A model generated the notes under the pieces. The model worked only from the letters and a program-made list of their open reading frames with translations, did not search any database and was not told where the DNA came from. A stretch of DNA of 58,878 nt from Larsenimonas salina (GTDB lineage: Bacteria > Pseudomonadota > Gammaproteobacteria > Pseudomonadales > Halomonadaceae): the NCBI RefSeq assembly GCF_023736155.1, contig NZ_JAMLJJ010000010.1, positions 1-58,878 on the forward strand, in the 5' to 3' direction. Both the position numbers and the translations under genes were made by a program. Numbering within the stretch: the stretch's first letter is position 1; every line of letters starts with the position of its first letter. Shown here piece after piece: positions 31,911-42,752 of this stretch.

Positions 31911-32023
31911 GGTGGCCCCTTTTGGTCCTCCCGCAACGTGAAATCGCGAACCCCGCCAGGCCCGGAAGGGAGCAACGGTAGTGATGGAGTCGTGTGCCGG
32001 GATGTGGCTGATCGGGGCCGCCT
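31911..32023 (+). ncRNA. ffs: Signal recognition particle 4.5S RNA
   Basis: A 113-base hairpin RNA. The ends pair (GGTGGCCCC...GGGGCCGCC). The universally conserved Ffh-binding tip reads CCAGGCCCGGAAGGGAGCAAC, and the E. coli-like arms TCCTCCCGCAACG and CGTGTGCCGGGATGT are present. It forms the SRP with Ffh and targets inner-membrane proteins co-translationally. It sits between the two-component operon and dnaX, with about 150 bp to dnaX. The tip is GGAAGGGAGCAA rather than GGAAGGAAGCAG, a small variation. Confidence 0.95.
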
Positions 32024-32174
32024 CCATTTCTGCCCCTGCCTTTTGCCGTATTGGCCGATCCCGCTTTGTTCTCGGGGTCTCACCCGATAGAATACGTCGT
32101 CATCGACGGCGCTGAACCGGCGTCTTATTTCCATGCGTCCTTGACTGGCGTTTCGCGACTACAACGAGTGTGAC

Positions 32175-34202
32175 ATGAGCTATCAGGTACTGGCCCGCAA
32201 GTGGCGGCCGCGCACCTTTCATGAACTGGTCGGCCAGGACCACGTCTCGCGCGCGCTGATCAATGCGCTTGATCAGGGGCGACTTCATCACGCGTATCTG
32301 TTCACCGGCACCCGCGGTGTCGGCAAGACCACGCTTGCCCGAATCCTCGCCAAATGCCTCAACTGCGAGCAGGGCGTGTCCTCCTCACCGTGCGGCCAGT
32401 GCCCGACCTGCCGTGACATCGACGAGGGCCGTTTCGTCGATCTGATCGAGGTCGATGCGGCCTCGCGCACCAAGGTCGAAGACACTCGCGAGCTTCTGGA
32501 CAACGTTCAGTACGCGCCGACGCAAGGGCGTTACAAGGTGTACCTGGTGGATGAGGTGCACATGCTCTCCACCCACAGTTTCAATGCCCTGCTCAAGACG
32601 CTCGAGGAGCCGCCGCCCCACGTCAAGTTCCTGCTGGCCACTACCGACCCGCAGAAACTGCCGGTTACGGTGCTGTCGCGCTGCCTGCAGTTCGCGCTCA
32701 AGCACATGCCGCCAGAGAAGGTCGTCTCGCACCTGACCCACGTTCTGACCCAGGAAGAGGTCGACTTCGATGAGCGTGCGCTGTGGCTTCTAGGGCGGGC
32801 GGCCAATGGCTCGATGCGCGACGCGCTGTCGCTGACCGACCAGGCCGTGGCGTTCGGTCAGGGCGCTGTGCGCGGCGATGATGTGGCCTCCATGCTCGGA
32901 ACGCTTGATCATCATCACGTCATGGCGCTGTCTGAATCGCTTGCATCGATGGACGCCCGCGCGCTTTTGGCAACGGTTGCCGAGCTTGCCGAACAGGGCC
33001 CGGATTTCAGCGGCGTGCTCGACGAGCTGGTGGGCCTGTTTCACCGGTTGGCCATCGCTCAGATGGTGCCGGACGCGCTCGATAACGCGCACGGTGACCG
33101 AGACGCCGTCAAGGCGCTTGCTCGCCGTTTCACCGCCGAAGACGTACAGCTCTATTATCAAATGGCCCTTCAAGGGCGCGCCGACATGGCCCAGGCGCCG
33201 GACCCGCGCGCCGCGCTTGAGATGACGCTCTTGCGCATGCTGGCATTTCGTCCGCAGGGCGTGCCGAAGCCGCCGGAAACGCCGCTGCCGATCACGCCAT
33301 CGTCGGCCCCGGAGGTCGATGCGCCTCAGGCGGGGCCTGCGACTCTCGAGCCTGCCCCGGCGGCCAATGAATCCGCCGATGACGTCGCCTCACCCCAGCC
33401 GGCGCCGCCAGCCGAGCCCGAGCCCGAGCCGCCAGTCCGGCAATCGAGCGAGCCTTACCCCGAGCGGCCAATGGCTACGGAGACGACGCCAGCGCCGCCA
33501 GAGGCGTTTTCGAATGAGCAGGCCTATTCCGCGCAGGACGCACCGCCGCCCTGGAGTGACGAGGCGCTGGCGGCCTACGCAGATTTTGAGGCGCCGGCCT
33601 CGACGCAGACGCAGGAGGCGCCTCGCCGCGAGCATCCAGACGCGCCTCCTCCGGCCGAGCCCGAACGCCAGAGCGTGCCGGCACACGAACACACGGCAGA
33701 GGCGCCTGATGCGGCTACGCCCCTCGCGCCTACATCAGACGACGCCTCGATGGCTTGCGATGAGAGTCGCACAACGCCTGATGGCGCCGAGGTCGCCTGC
33801 GGGGCCATGACCCACGCGCAGTGGCTGGCGCTGTTCCCCCGGCTCGAGCTTCGAGGCCTTACAGCGAGCCTGATGGCGCACTGCGCGCTCAAGCGCGATG
33901 ACGGTACACGACTGGTACTGGCGCTCGAGCCGTCGCAAAGCGCGATGCTTTCAGACGTTCATCAGGGCCGGCTCGAACAGGCGCTCGAGGCCATCGGTTG
34001 GCCGCGGCAGACGCAGTTCGAGGTTGAGTCGGTGCCGGAGCACATCGAGACCCCCAAGCGTCAGCGTGACCGATTGATGGCAGAACGTCAGGCTCGTGCA
34101 GTTGATGCGTTGACGCATGATCCCCATATTCAATCATTGACGCAGGCATTCGATGCCCATCTGATCGAGACCAGTGTGGTTTCGTTCGAACCCGATGTTT
34201 GA
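32175..34202 (+). CDS. dnaX: DNA polymerase III subunits tau/gamma
   Basis: 675 aa. Clamp-loader AAA+ ATPase: Walker [10 protein letters not shown] (45-53), four-Cys zinc module CLNCE...CGQCPTC, Walker [11 protein letters not shown], sensor region [16 protein letters not shown] Pro/Glu/Ala-rich linker (about 360-530) leads to the tau-specific C-terminal domain that binds polymerase alpha. Loads the beta clamp and couples the replisome. I see no A-AAA-AAG slippery heptamer, so a frameshifted gamma product as in E. coli is not evident. Heads the dnaX-ybaB-recR run. Confidence 0.96.
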   Translation: MSYQVLARKWRPRTFHELVGQDHVSRALINALDQGRLHHAYLFTGTRGVGKTTLARILAKCLNCEQGVSSSPCGQCPTCRDIDEGRFVDLIEVDAASRTKVEDTRELLDNVQYAPTQGRYKVYLVDEVHMLSTHSFNALLKTLEEPPPHVKFLLATTDPQKLPVTVLSRCLQFALKHMPPEKVVSHLTHVLTQEEVDFDERALWLLGRAANGSMRDALSLTDQAVAFGQGAVRGDDVASMLGTLDHHHVMALSESLASMDARALLATVAELAEQGPDFSGVLDELVGLFHRLAIAQMVPDALDNAHGDRDAVKALARRFTAEDVQLYYQMALQGRADMAQAPDPRAALEMTLLRMLAFRPQGVPKPPETPLPITPSSAPEVDAPQAGPATLEPAPAANESADDVASPQPAPPAEPEPEPPVRQSSEPYPERPMATETTPAPPEAFSNEQAYSAQDAPPPWSDEALAAYADFEAPASTQTQEAPRREHPDAPPPAEPERQSVPAHEHTAEAPDAATPLAPTSDDASMACDESRTTPDGAEVACGAMTHAQWLALFPRLELRGLTASLMAHCALKRDDGTRLVLALEPSQSAMLSDVHQGRLEQALEAIGWPRQTQFEVESVPEHIETPKRQRDRLMAERQARAVDALTHDPHIQSLTQAFDAHLIETSVVSFEPDV

Positions 34203-34237
34203 GCACGCGCGTGCTCACAAGTGACGAGGATAGAGAC

Positions 34238-34564
34238 ATGTTTAAGAACGGCATGGGCGGTCTGATGAAGCAGGCCCAGGAAATGCAGGAAAAAATGCAG
34301 CAGGCCCAGGAAGAAGTGGCCAAGCTTGAAGTGCATGGCGAATCCGGTGCCGGCATGGTCAAGGTCACCATGAATGGGCGTCACGACGTGACCAAGATCG
34401 ATCTCGATCCCTCCGTCATGAGCGAAGAGAAGGAGTTTCTCGAAGACCTGCTGGCCGCCGCCGTCAACGACGCGGTTCGCAAGGTTGAGGCGACCTCCAA
34501 GGAGCGCATGTCCGAAGTGACCGAGGGCATGAACCTTCCCCCCGGCTTCAAGATGCCGTTCTAA
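34238..34564 (+). CDS. ybaB: Nucleoid-associated protein YbaB/EbfC
   Basis: 108 aa from the ATG at 34238 with GAGGA upstream. The typical start [21 protein letters not shown] forms the coiled helix of the dimeric tweezer fold; [17 protein letters not shown] is the conserved sheet. Binds DNA and helps organise the nucleoid; invariably between dnaX and recR, as here. Ends in a TAATG overlap with recR. Confidence 0.95.
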   Translation: MFKNGMGGLMKQAQEMQEKMQQAQEEVAKLEVHGESGAGMVKVTMNGRHDVTKIDLDPSVMSEEKEFLEDLLAAAVNDAVRKVEATSKERMSEVTEGMNLPPGFKMPF

Positions 34565-35166
34565 TGGCGTTCTCGCCCCTTGTCGATCAACTGCTCGACG
34601 CGCTGCGCGTTCTGCCGGGCGTCGGGCCGAAGACCGCACAGCGCATGGCGATGCAGGTGCTCGAGCGTGACCGGGAAGGCGGCGCTCAGCTTGCCCGCAT
34701 CCTTGCGCGCGCCGTCGAGGAAGTCGGTTACTGCGCACGTTGTCGCACACTGACCGAGCAGACGCTTTGCGAGCTGTGTGAAAGCCCCCGCCGAGACGAT
34801 CAGCTTCTGTGTATCGTCGAATCGCCCGCCGATATGCTGGCGATCGAAGAGGCGGGTGGATACCGGGGCCGCTATTTCGTGCTCCATGGCCATCTTTCCC
34901 CACTCGATGGCATCGGTCCTGATGATCTGGGTCTTGATGATCTCGACACCTTGATCAAGGACGCTGCCATCGATGAAGTGATTCTTGCCACCAACCCGAC
35001 CGTCGAGGGTGAGGCCACGGCCCACTATCTGGCGCAGCAGCTCAAGCCGCGTGGCATTCGTCTGTCTCGGCTTGCCTATGGCGTACCGATGGGCGGTGAA
35101 CTCGAATACGTTGACGGTGGCACCTTGAGCCGCGCATTCATGGGACGACAGCCTTTCAATGAGTAA
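34564..35166 (+). CDS. recR: Recombination mediator RecR
   Basis: 200 aa. Helix-hairpin-helix [14 protein letters not shown]4 zinc finger CARC...CELC (about 58-75), Toprim [13 protein letters not shown] and Walker-like [14 protein letters not shown]. Forms the RecFOR/RecOR loader of RecA on gapped DNA. The start overlaps the ybaB stop, and the 3' end overlaps rnd by 8 bp. Confidence 0.96.
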   Translation: MAFSPLVDQLLDALRVLPGVGPKTAQRMAMQVLERDREGGAQLARILARAVEEVGYCARCRTLTEQTLCELCESPRRDDQLLCIVESPADMLAIEEAGGYRGRYFVLHGHLSPLDGIGPDDLGLDDLDTLIKDAAIDEVILATNPTVEGEATAHYLAQQLKPRGIRLSRLAYGVPMGGELEYVDGGTLSRAFMGRQPFNE

Positions 35167-36310
35167 TAACCTCCCCGCCGTACCGAACGGCATCTGGATC
35201 GATGCGCCCGAGGCGCTCGATGAGGCCTGTCGTGTCCTGAGCGATCTGGACGTACTGGCACTCGATACCGAATTTCTGCGTGAAACCACGTTTCACCCAA
35301 AGCCTGCGCTCCTGCAGCTGGGTAATGCCTCCCAGGTGTATCTGATCGACATGATCGCACTGGATGCACCGACCGAGGCTCTGAAGGAACTGCTAGGCCC
35401 GACCGGCCCCCTCAAGCTCCTGCACGCCTGTGCAGAAGATCTGGAGGTGCTGCGCAACTGGCTGGGCTTGGTGCCGCAGCCGATCGCGGACACTCAGCTT
35501 GCCGAGGCGTTTGTCGCCGGTGAGCCGGCGCTGAGCTATCAGCGACTGGTCGAGCGGTACCTGGATATCCATGTGCCAAAGGAGGCCACCCGGTCGGATT
35601 GGACACTGCGGCCGTTGTCTCAGGTGCAGTGCGCCTATGCAAGCGCCGATGTGGCCTATCTGTCGCCGATCTGGATGGTGCAGCGAAAGGCGCTCGACGA
35701 CCGCGGTTTGCTTGAGTGGTTCGAGCAGGAGTGCCAGCGCCAGATCGATAAGGCCACGCGGGAGGAGGGCGACGAAGATCGTCATCTGCGTCACCGTCAG
35801 ATCTGGCGGCTGAACTCGCGGCAGTTCGAGGCGTACCGCCTGCTGTGTCAGTGGCGTGAAACCGAGGTTCGCGCCCGGGACGTGCCAAGAAAGCGTCTGG
35901 CCACGGATGCGCTGTTGTTTGAGCTGGCAACGCACTTGCCGAAAAACCGCTTCGAACTGGCCTCCATTGAGGGCATGCACCCGCCGGTGGTCAAGAAGGA
36001 AGGCGACGCGCTGCTTGCAATGCTCAAGGACGTAGCCGCCTTGAGTGAGTCTGAGCTGCCAACACCGCCGCCATCACCGCTTGGCGCCGAATTCAAGCAG
36101 GTGTTCAAGTCGCTCAAGCAGCTCGTGAATCAGAAGGCCGAGGCTCATGGCCTGCCTTCGGAGCTTGTTGCCAACCGACGCGATCTGGAGACCTGGACCG
36201 CGGCGGTCATGTCGGGTGCGCCGATCGTGTTCGCGACCGAATGGCGCCGGGCCCTTCTGGCCACCTCCATTCTCGATATTGCCGCCGCGTTTGAACGGAG
36301 CACCTCATGA
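35159..36310 (+). CDS. rnd: Ribonuclease D
   Basis: 383 aa. DEDD 3'-5' exoribonuclease: [10 protein letters not shown] (D, E), [11 protein letters not shown] (D) and YASADVAYL (Y, D). A C-terminal HRDC domain reads [16 protein letters not shown]...[15 protein letters not shown]. Trims tRNA precursors and small stable RNAs. ATG inside the end of recR, and an ATGA overlap with ycgL, so translationally coupled. Confidence 0.94.
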   Translation: MSNNLPAVPNGIWIDAPEALDEACRVLSDLDVLALDTEFLRETTFHPKPALLQLGNASQVYLIDMIALDAPTEALKELLGPTGPLKLLHACAEDLEVLRNWLGLVPQPIADTQLAEAFVAGEPALSYQRLVERYLDIHVPKEATRSDWTLRPLSQVQCAYASADVAYLSPIWMVQRKALDDRGLLEWFEQECQRQIDKATREEGDEDRHLRHRQIWRLNSRQFEAYRLLCQWRETEVRARDVPRKRLATDALLFELATHLPKNRFELASIEGMHPPVVKKEGDALLAMLKDVAALSESELPTPPPSPLGAEFKQVFKSLKQLVNQKAEAHGLPSELVANRRDLETWTAAVMSGAPIVFATEWRRALLATSILDIAAAFERSTS

Positions 36311-36600
36311 ACGAGCCCTTCTTGTGCGATGTGTATAAAAGCCCCCGCCGGGATGAGATGTATCTCTACGTTCGCCGAGGCGATGATCTAAAGGAGCTTC
36401 CCGAGGCGCTGGCCGAGCATTTCGGGACGCCGGTGTTCGTGATGCCGCTTCTGATGACGCGGACCAAGACGCTTGCGCGCACCACAGGCGCCAAGGTACT
36501 CGACGCGATCATGAGTCAGGGGTTTTATCTTCAGATGCCGCCGGCCAAGGAACCCGGGATGCTTGATCTGTACCGGACACCGACCGAAGGGCGCTATTGA
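36307..36600 (+). CDS. ycgL: YcgL domain protein
   Basis: 97 aa: CDVYKSPRRDEMYLYVRRGDDL at the start and GFYLQMPP near the end are hallmarks of YcgL (UPF0745). Small cytoplasmic protein of unknown function, usually beside rnd and ycgN in gammaproteobacteria, as here. Confidence 0.92.
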   Translation: MNEPFLCDVYKSPRRDEMYLYVRRGDDLKELPEALAEHFGTPVFVMPLLMTRTKTLARTTGAKVLDAIMSQGFYLQMPPAKEPGMLDLYRTPTEGRY

Positions 36601-36602
36601 GA

Positions 36603-37055
36603 ATGAGGCCGCGTTTCTGGGAGCGTTTTGCGCTCGAGGAACTCTCCGATGAGGAGTGGGAAGCCCTGTGTGACGGGTGTGGCCAGTGCTGCCTGCTCAA
36701 GCTCGAGGACGACGAGGACGTGGCCGTGCTCGATGTGGCCTGCCACCTGCTTGATGATGCGACCTGCCAGTGCAGCGACTATTCGAATCGGTTCGAGCGA
36801 GTGCCGGGCTGCACGCAGCTGACGCGCGATCGCATCGAGCAGTTCAAGTGGTTGCCGAAAAGCTGCGCCTATCGGCGGCTCTCTGAAGGGCGTCGATTGG
36901 CTGGCTGGCATCCGTTGATCAGCGGCAACCGCGAGCGCATGCATAAAAAGGGCATCAGCGTTCGCGGCCGTGTGGTGTCGGAGACGGCGGTCAACGAGCA
37001 GGACTACGAAGAGCACATCATCGAAATCCTGCCCAAGACGCCAGCCAGCCTTTAA
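36603..37055 (+). CDS. ycgN: YcgN/UPF0260 cysteine-cluster protein
   Basis: 150 aa from the ATG at 36603; the TTG at 36597 is less likely. Conserved CDGCGQCCLLK at the N terminus, CHLLDDATCQCSDY and LPKSCAYRRL give the eight-Cys pattern of the UPF0260/Fe-S-like CxxCxxCC family, which may bind a metal or Fe-S cluster. Starts 2 bp after the ycgL stop; last gene of the dnaX-to-ycgN run. Convergent with ptrB, with 4 bp between the stops. Confidence 0.92.
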   Translation: MRPRFWERFALEELSDEEWEALCDGCGQCCLLKLEDDEDVAVLDVACHLLDDATCQCSDYSNRFERVPGCTQLTRDRIEQFKWLPKSCAYRRLSEGRRLAGWHPLISGNRERMHKKGISVRGRVVSETAVNEQDYEEHIIEILPKTPASL

Positions 37056-37059
37056 CCGC

Positions 37060-39147
37060 TTAGCCGGCCGATGCCTCTGTCTCTCCGTGGCGGGCAGTCA
37101 GGCCCATGGCCCAAAGCAGAAACGCATCCTGCTGTGCTCCATCTCTCCAGGCGCTGAAGCGTCCCGATGCGCCGCCATGACCGGCGCTCATGTCGGTTTT
37201 CAGAAGTACCGGGCCACGTCGGTTTTCCATCGCATCGAGCCGGGCGTAAAGCTTGGCCGGCTCCCAATAGGGCACGCGGGCATCGAACCAGCTGCCCTGC
37301 AGGAAAACCGGTGGGTAGGGAAGATCCGATAGATTATCCAGCGGCGAGTACGCCTCGATGCGCTCGCGAACGCCGGGCTCTTCCGGGTTGCCCCACTCGG
37401 TGTATTCAGCGGTGGTCAGCGGGAGCGCGGGATTTTCCATCGTTCGAAGAACATCAACGAAGGGCACATCCAGCACGGCGGCGCAAAAGGCGTCCGGCTC
37501 GAGATTGAGGCTTGCCCCGACCAATAGCCCTCCGGCGCTGGCGCCATAGGCGGCGATGCGGGCCGGGTCGCTGATGCCGTGCTCGACCAGCGCGTGTCGC
37601 GCGGCCAGAAAATCGTGGAAGCTGTTTTGCTTGTGCTCGAGCTTTCCGGCCAGATACCACGGCTCACCGCGATCACCGCCCCCGCGCACGTGTGCGACCG
37701 CAAAGACGACGCCACGCTCGAGCAGTTCGAGCCGGGCGACCGAAAACCAGGGGTCGAGCACTTCACCATAGGCGCCGTAGCCGTAGAGCAGGGTCGGCAT
37801 CGGCGCCTGGCCGCGCTGGGATTTACACATCACAACGGATACCGGAATACGTTCGCCGTCATGGCCGTCGGCCCAGATGCGCTCGCAGTGCAGGTCGTCG
37901 CTGGTAAGCGAGCCGTGAATGCGCTGCTGCTTGAGCAGTGTCCGAGCGTTACTGTCGAGCTCGAGCGACACCCAGCGCGGCGGAATGACGAACGACTCTT
38001 CGCGAAGCCTTAGGGTGCGCGTGTCGAAATGGGGCGCGTCGCCAAGGCTTTGATGACAGAGCGGCTCGGGCGCGGCCAACAGCGTATCGCGGGTTGGGGT
38101 GTGGTCGTCTGCAAGTTCGAGTACGCGAAGTCGCTGCAAGGCTTCGTCGTGATCACGCTCGGTCAGCACCATGCCCCACTCGAAACAATCCACGCCCTCA
38201 AGGGTGACTTCCAGGCGGTGATCGATCCAGGGCGCCCATTGATCAGGTGCGTGCTCGGGTGCGCGCTTTAATTGAAAGTGCGGGCCGTCTTCGTTGGTCA
38301 GAATGTAGAACTGACCCGGGCGATGATCGATGCCGTACTCGATGCCATCGCGGCGGGCCATGACGCAGCGAGGCGCAGTGTGTGGCGCGTGTGCGGGGAT
38401 CACATGGCATTCCGAGGTGCTTTTCGACGCGGTTTCGATCACAAGCCAGGCTTTTGATCGCGTCTTGCCGAAGCCGACCCAGAATTCGGGGTCAACTTCC
38501 TCGAACACCTGCACGGTCTCACCGGTGTCGCGGTCGATGGCGTGAACGACGGCCGGGCGCTGGGTGTCATCGAACGTGCTGTAAAAAAGCGTGCGATCGT
38601 CTTCGGCCCACATCACATCCGGCCCGATGTCGGTCGCGAGCACCCGCTCCTGGCCGCTTTGCGTATCCCGCACATGGAGGTCGTAGAATTCGTTGCCCTG
38701 GGTATCCAGTGTCCAGGCCAGAAAGCGCTCGGACGGTGATACGGCAAGATCGCCCAGTTCAATGAACGGGTTGTCCCGTGCCATTGCCGGCAGGTCGAGC
38801 AGGCAGGTTTTGGCGTTGGCGTCGCCGATGGGGTGGCGCCACCAGGTCGGGTAGTCGGCGTCGGCCGCGGTCTCACTCCAGTACACATGGTGATCAAGCG
38901 GTGAGGGAATACCGCTTACCGCGAGCTCTCGGCGTGCAAGATGGCCCTGATACAGGCGCTCCACGGTGTGCTCAAGCGGGGTGAACCAGGCATCGGTGCG
39001 CTGATTGGCGCTATCGAGAAAGGTGCGTACCTGCGCGTCGTCGCGATCTTCCAGCCAGTGCCAGCTGGGATCATCGGCGCGAAAAAAGTGCGTAAGGTCG
39101 GAACGAGTCGCGGACTGTGCTTTCATAAAAGGTCGTGTAACATGCAT
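37060..39147 (-). CDS. ptrB: Oligopeptidase B (protease II, S9A)
   Basis: 695 aa from the ATG at 39147; ATG 39126 is an alternative and neither has a strong ribosome binding site. N-terminal seven-bladed propeller, then the alpha/beta hydrolase domain with Ser in YGASAGGLL (about residue 537) and His in DMSAGHGG, plus the FAVAHVRGGGDRGEPWY oligopeptidase motif. Cleaves small peptides after Arg or Lys in the cytoplasm. Single gene on the minus strand. Confidence 0.92.
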   Translation of the reverse strand: MHVTRPFMKAQSATRSDLTHFFRADDPSWHWLEDRDDAQVRTFLDSANQRTDAWFTPLEHTVERLYQGHLARRELAVSGIPSPLDHHVYWSETAADADYPTWWRHPIGDANAKTCLLDLPAMARDNPFIELGDLAVSPSERFLAWTLDTQGNEFYDLHVRDTQSGQERVLATDIGPDVMWAEDDRTLFYSTFDDTQRPAVVHAIDRDTGETVQVFEEVDPEFWVGFGKTRSKAWLVIETASKSTSECHVIPAHAPHTAPRCVMARRDGIEYGIDHRPGQFYILTNEDGPHFQLKRAPEHAPDQWAPWIDHRLEVTLEGVDCFEWGMVLTERDHDEALQRLRVLELADDHTPTRDTLLAAPEPLCHQSLGDAPHFDTRTLRLREESFVIPPRWVSLELDSNARTLLKQQRIHGSLTSDDLHCERIWADGHDGERIPVSVVMCKSQRGQAPMPTLLYGYGAYGEVLDPWFSVARLELLERGVVFAVAHVRGGGDRGEPWYLAGKLEHKQNSFHDFLAARHALVEHGISDPARIAAYGASAGGLLVGASLNLEPDAFCAAVLDVPFVDVLRTMENPALPLTTAEYTEWGNPEEPGVRERIEAYSPLDNLSDLPYPPVFLQGSWFDARVPYWEPAKLYARLDAMENRRGPVLLKTDMSAGHGGASGRFSAWRDGAQQDAFLLWAMGLTARHGETEASAG

Positions 39148-39267
39148 CGTGTAGGGCAATTAAGGCGACCATAGCACAGAGTTGTCGGGCCTTGCGCGTC
39201 ACACTGCTCATACGCGAGTGCCAGAATTTGGCGCTCAACGCGTTTTTCGTTTGCATCGAGGTTGGTT

Positions 39268-39693
39268 GTGCTCATTTCAGACTCTCTTCCCCTGTTGTGG
39301 CTGACGTACGTCGGTCTCTCTCTTGTTATTCTCGTGACGGGCTATTTCGCGATCGGGTTCCTGTCGCGTCTGCCGCGATGGGTCACGGTCGGCCTGGTGG
39401 CCGGTGTCTTGCTGATGCCGATGACGTTTTCCGTACCGGGGCCTGAAGACAAGCTCGGCTATTCCGGTTGGGCGCCAGCCCTGGTGGTGTTTGCAGTGGG
39501 TGTCCTGCAGGGCGATGGTGGCGATGTGGCCGGCAGCGCCATGATGCTGATTATCGGCATGGTGATCGGTGTGGTGCTGGCCTGGCTCTTGGCGGCCCGG
39601 TGTCGCCGTGAGGACGACGACCACGACGATGACCGCGCCGCTCGGCCCGCCAAAAAACGTGCGACCGAGCGCGAAGAACCCACGCTTCGCTAG
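39268..39693 (+). CDS. Small membrane protein upstream of VWA gene
   Basis: 141 aa from a GTG at 39268 with GAGG six bases before it. Four hydrophobic helices (roughly 5-28, 32-50, 66-82 and 92-110) and a very acidic then basic C-terminal tail (EDDDHDDDRAARPAKKRATE). No family recognised. 47 bp before the VWA protein gene on the same strand; together they could form an inner-membrane assembly. Function unknown. Confidence 0.6.
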   Translation: MLISDSLPLLWLTYVGLSLVILVTGYFAIGFLSRLPRWVTVGLVAGVLLMPMTFSVPGPEDKLGYSGWAPALVVFAVGVLQGDGGDVAGSAMMLIIGMVIGVVLAWLLAARCRREDDDHDDDRAARPAKKRATEREEPTLR

Positions 39694-39740
39694 TGCGGCC
39701 GCTGAACGACACCGGCCTAGATTCATCAAGGAGAACGACT

Positions 39741-41546
39741 ATGCGCGCTCGAGTGATCGGTAGGGCGGTGGCCTGTGCGGTCGTCTGGCTCTGGTGTGCG
39801 GCCGCAAGCGCCGCACCGACCGTTCAGCTGATAGCTGACGTGTCCGGCAGCATGAAAAGCAATGACCCGGCCAACCTGCGTGCCACCGGCATCGGGCTCT
39901 GGGGGACGCTTCTTCCCAAGGACACGCAGGCCGGACTCTGGACCTTTGGAAGCCAGGTCGATAACCCGGTGCCGCTGGACAAGGTCGATGGCGCCTGGCG
40001 GCAATCGGTTGAGGCCGCGCTTCCTCGATTGAGCGCCTATCAGCAGTTCACCGACATTGAGTCGGCGCTTACGAAGGCCCTGGCCGCGGTGCCCGACACC
40101 GATGAACCCGCGCACGTCATCCTGCTGACCGATGGCATGGTCGACCTGCCTGGTGCCAGCGGCCAGGCCAAGACCCGGAAAGACGCCGAGTCACGTTCGC
40201 GCCTGCTCGAAAGCGTCATCGAGGATTATCGGCAACGGGGCGTGGCAATCGACACCATCGCGCTGTCCGGCGGGGCCGATACCGAGCTCTTGTCGACACT
40301 GTCGCGTCAGACCGGCGGCCTTTCTTCGGTGGCGGAAACCCCGGCCACGCTCATGCGCTCGTTTCTGGATGCGATGACGCAGGTCACACCGTTTCAGCGC
40401 GTGCCGCTTGGCAGCGACCAACGCTTTTTCCTCGATGATCAGGTCAACGGCATGACTGCGCTGGTGTTTCGTGACGATTCCACATCGTCGCCGCTGTCGT
40501 TGATCGGCCCGGATGGGCAACGCATGACGGCGCGCGCCCCCGGTCGCAGCGACTGGCGTCATGAGGCGCGTTTCGATCTGATCACGCTCGACCGGCCAAC
40601 GCCTGGGGAGTGGCGACTCGACGGCTCCGTCGGGCCGGGCAGTCGCATTTTGATCGATTCGCCGGTCAAGCTGGCGCTTGAAAGCGGTGAGCCGACGCTT
40701 TATCAGTTCTTCCCGCGTGACATTACGGCGCGCCTGACCGACAACGATGCGCCGGCCACACCTGAATCGCTTGGTGTGACGCCGCTGTCGATGCGCGCAA
40801 CGCTTGTTGGCTCTGACGGGCGCACGTTGAGTGATACGCCGTTGACACCCTCTGATGACGGTGCGGTCTACTCAGGGCGGCTGAGCGCTGAAACGCTTGG
40901 CAACGCGCAACTTCGAGTGCAGGCGCAAGGTGAGGGCATGACGCGGCTGCGTGTGGCTCAGGTTAACGTGGCGCCGCCGCTGGAGCCGTCCCTTGACGCT
41001 TCGCACGGGGTGATCATGGTCGAGGCCCGTGCGCCGAAGCTCACTCACGACAATACCCGCATCTCGGCAACGCTTCTGGGGCAATCCCTTGACGTCACGA
41101 CTGCTGCCGCAAGGACCTGGCAGGTGCGCCTGCCCGATGAGCTGCCGAGCCAATCGGTGCCGGTCGAGCTCAAGGCAACGATTGATCTGCCGATGCTTTC
41201 GCGCACCATCGATCTGCCCTCGGTGACCCTGAACGAACAGGCCCGCGTAGCACTTTCTGGGGCCGGTGAGCGCGCAGCACTCAAGGGGCAGTCCATGGAG
41301 GACGCGCAAGCGTCGGAGCAGGACGCCGAAGGGCCGTCCGCGCTCGAGAATCTTTGGAGCAAGGCGCAGGCCGCATGGCCCGAGGTGGTTGCGTGGGCCG
41401 AACGTCAGCCCGAGTGGGCCCGGTGGGCAGCCCTTGGCGTTGGTGTGCTGGTGGTACTTTTGCTTGTGCTTGGTGGGCGGCGCAGGCCCGAGCCGCGCCG
41501 CCGTGAACCTCACCTGGGCGAGGATGACAATGACCCGCGCCTATGA
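39741..41546 (+). CDS. Membrane-anchored VWA-domain protein
   Basis: 601 aa; ATG at 39741 with AAGGAG. Signal peptide ending ASA-AP, then a von Willebrand A domain with the MIDAS motif DVSGSMKS (Asp about 33) and the later MIDAS Asp in [10 protein letters not shown]. The middle part is predicted beta-rich repeats of Ig type (about 220-510), and a C-terminal helix [21 protein letters not shown] anchors it with a short basic tail. VWA domains bind partners through a divalent metal. No MoxR-type ATPase or other chaperone gene is adjacent, so the partner is unknown. Confidence 0.82.
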   Translation: MRARVIGRAVACAVVWLWCAAASAAPTVQLIADVSGSMKSNDPANLRATGIGLWGTLLPKDTQAGLWTFGSQVDNPVPLDKVDGAWRQSVEAALPRLSAYQQFTDIESALTKALAAVPDTDEPAHVILLTDGMVDLPGASGQAKTRKDAESRSRLLESVIEDYRQRGVAIDTIALSGGADTELLSTLSRQTGGLSSVAETPATLMRSFLDAMTQVTPFQRVPLGSDQRFFLDDQVNGMTALVFRDDSTSSPLSLIGPDGQRMTARAPGRSDWRHEARFDLITLDRPTPGEWRLDGSVGPGSRILIDSPVKLALESGEPTLYQFFPRDITARLTDNDAPATPESLGVTPLSMRATLVGSDGRTLSDTPLTPSDDGAVYSGRLSAETLGNAQLRVQAQGEGMTRLRVAQVNVAPPLEPSLDASHGVIMVEARAPKLTHDNTRISATLLGQSLDVTTAAARTWQVRLPDELPSQSVPVELKATIDLPMLSRTIDLPSVTLNEQARVALSGAGERAALKGQSMEDAQASEQDAEGPSALENLWSKAQAAWPEVVAWAERQPEWARWAALGVGVLVVLLLVLGGRRRPEPRRREPHLGEDDNDPRL

Positions 41547-42506
41547 GGCGTCGTCATCGAACATGCCGTCGAACATCGGTCCGGATAGGTAGCGCTCACC
41601 GCTGTCCGGCAGGATGACCGCGATGGTCTTGTCCTTGTAGGCCGGATCTTCTGCAAGCCTCAGCGCGGCCACCATGGCCGCGCCGCAGGAGACGCCGCAA
41701 AGAATCCCTTCCTCTTGCATGATGCGCCGCGCCATGGCCATCGCTTCTTCGCTTTCGACCGTCTCGACCTGGTCGACCAACGACACATCCAGATTCTGGG
41801 GAATGAAGTTGGCTCCGATGCCCTGAATCTTGTGTGAGGCTGGGGTAATCGGCTGTTCGTTCATGTGTTGGGTGATGATCGGTGATTCCGACGGCTCGAC
41901 CGCCACGCTGTGCAGCGCCTGGCCTCGCTCACGTTCGAAATAGAGCGAAATGCCGGTCAGGGTGCCGCCGGTACCAACGCCGGCCACCAGTACGTCGAGC
42001 TTGCCGTCGAGCGCATCAAAGAGCTCCGGCCCCGTGGTCTTGACGTGAATGGCCGGGTTGGCCGGGTTATTGAACTGCTGCGGCATGTAGTAGCGCTCGG
42101 GGTCGCCGTCTCTTAGTTCCTGCGCCTTGTCGACCGCGCCCTGCATGCCCTTGGGTGGCTCGGTCAACACAAGCGTTGCGCCCAATGCCTTCAGAACCTT
42201 GCGACGCTCGAGGCTCATGGATGCCGGCATGGTCAGCGTGACCGGGTAGCCCTTGGCCGCCCCCACGAACGCAAGCGCAATGCCGGTGTTGCCTGATGTC
42301 GGCTCGATGATTTCCATGCCGGGCTTGAGCGCGCCAGAGGCTTCGGCGTCCCAGATCATGTTGGCCCCGATGCGGCATTTGACCGACATGGCCGGGTTTC
42401 GCGCCTCGATCTTGGCGTATAGGCGCGGGTGAGAGGTCAAGCGGTTGATCTTGACCAGCGGGGTCTGTCCGATGGTCTGGGCATTGTCTTCAAAGACGGC
42501 ACTCAT
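41541..42506 (-). CDS. cysK: Cysteine synthase A (O-acetylserine sulfhydrylase)
   Basis: 321 aa from the ATG at 42506 with AGGAG. PLP-lysine in [23 protein letters not shown] phosphate/substrate loop, [12 protein letters not shown]-phosphate cradle and CGVSCGAAM near the end. Makes cysteine from O-acetylserine and sulfide. CysK rather than CysM by the [12 protein letters not shown] region. cysB and cysH lie elsewhere in the window (53-55 kb). Convergent with the VWA gene; the stop codons abut. Confidence 0.93.
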   Translation of the reverse strand: MSAVFEDNAQTIGQTPLVKINRLTSHPRLYAKIEARNPAMSVKCRIGANMIWDAEASGALKPGMEIIEPTSGNTGIALAFVGAAKGYPVTLTMPASMSLERRKVLKALGATLVLTEPPKGMQGAVDKAQELRDGDPERYYMPQQFNNPANPAIHVKTTGPELFDALDGKLDVLVAGVGTGGTLTGISLYFERERGQALHSVAVEPSESPIITQHMNEQPITPASHKIQGIGANFIPQNLDVSLVDQVETVESEEAMAMARRIMQEEGILCGVSCGAAMVAALRLAEDPAYKDKTIAVILPDSGERYLSGPMFDGMFDDDAS

Positions 42507-42752
42507 GACGTTCTCCTGATGAATGAATCGCACACGCAAGCCTAATGCCGGCGCGTGTCGATTGCCATGGCGTGTGTGCGCATGGCTCAACAAGAGCGTT
42601 GAGTGTGAGTATCTCGACAAAGGTCGTACCCGAGCCTACCGTAGCTCGTTGTTTCTTGGCCGATAGTGCTAGCATTGAAGGTGTTTTGATGTATGACGTC
42701 TCCCGCGTCAAGGACAGCCCGATTCAACCATTTCAGCACAAGGATTCTCGCC

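Noticed and set aside
33390-33760. Possible low-complexity insertion in dnaX
   Set aside because: The Pro/Ala/Glu-rich stretch is the normal variable linker before the tau C-terminal domain.
32175-34202. Programmed -1 frameshift in dnaX producing gamma
   Set aside because: I looked for an A-AAA-AAG type slippery heptamer with a downstream stem and did not see one.
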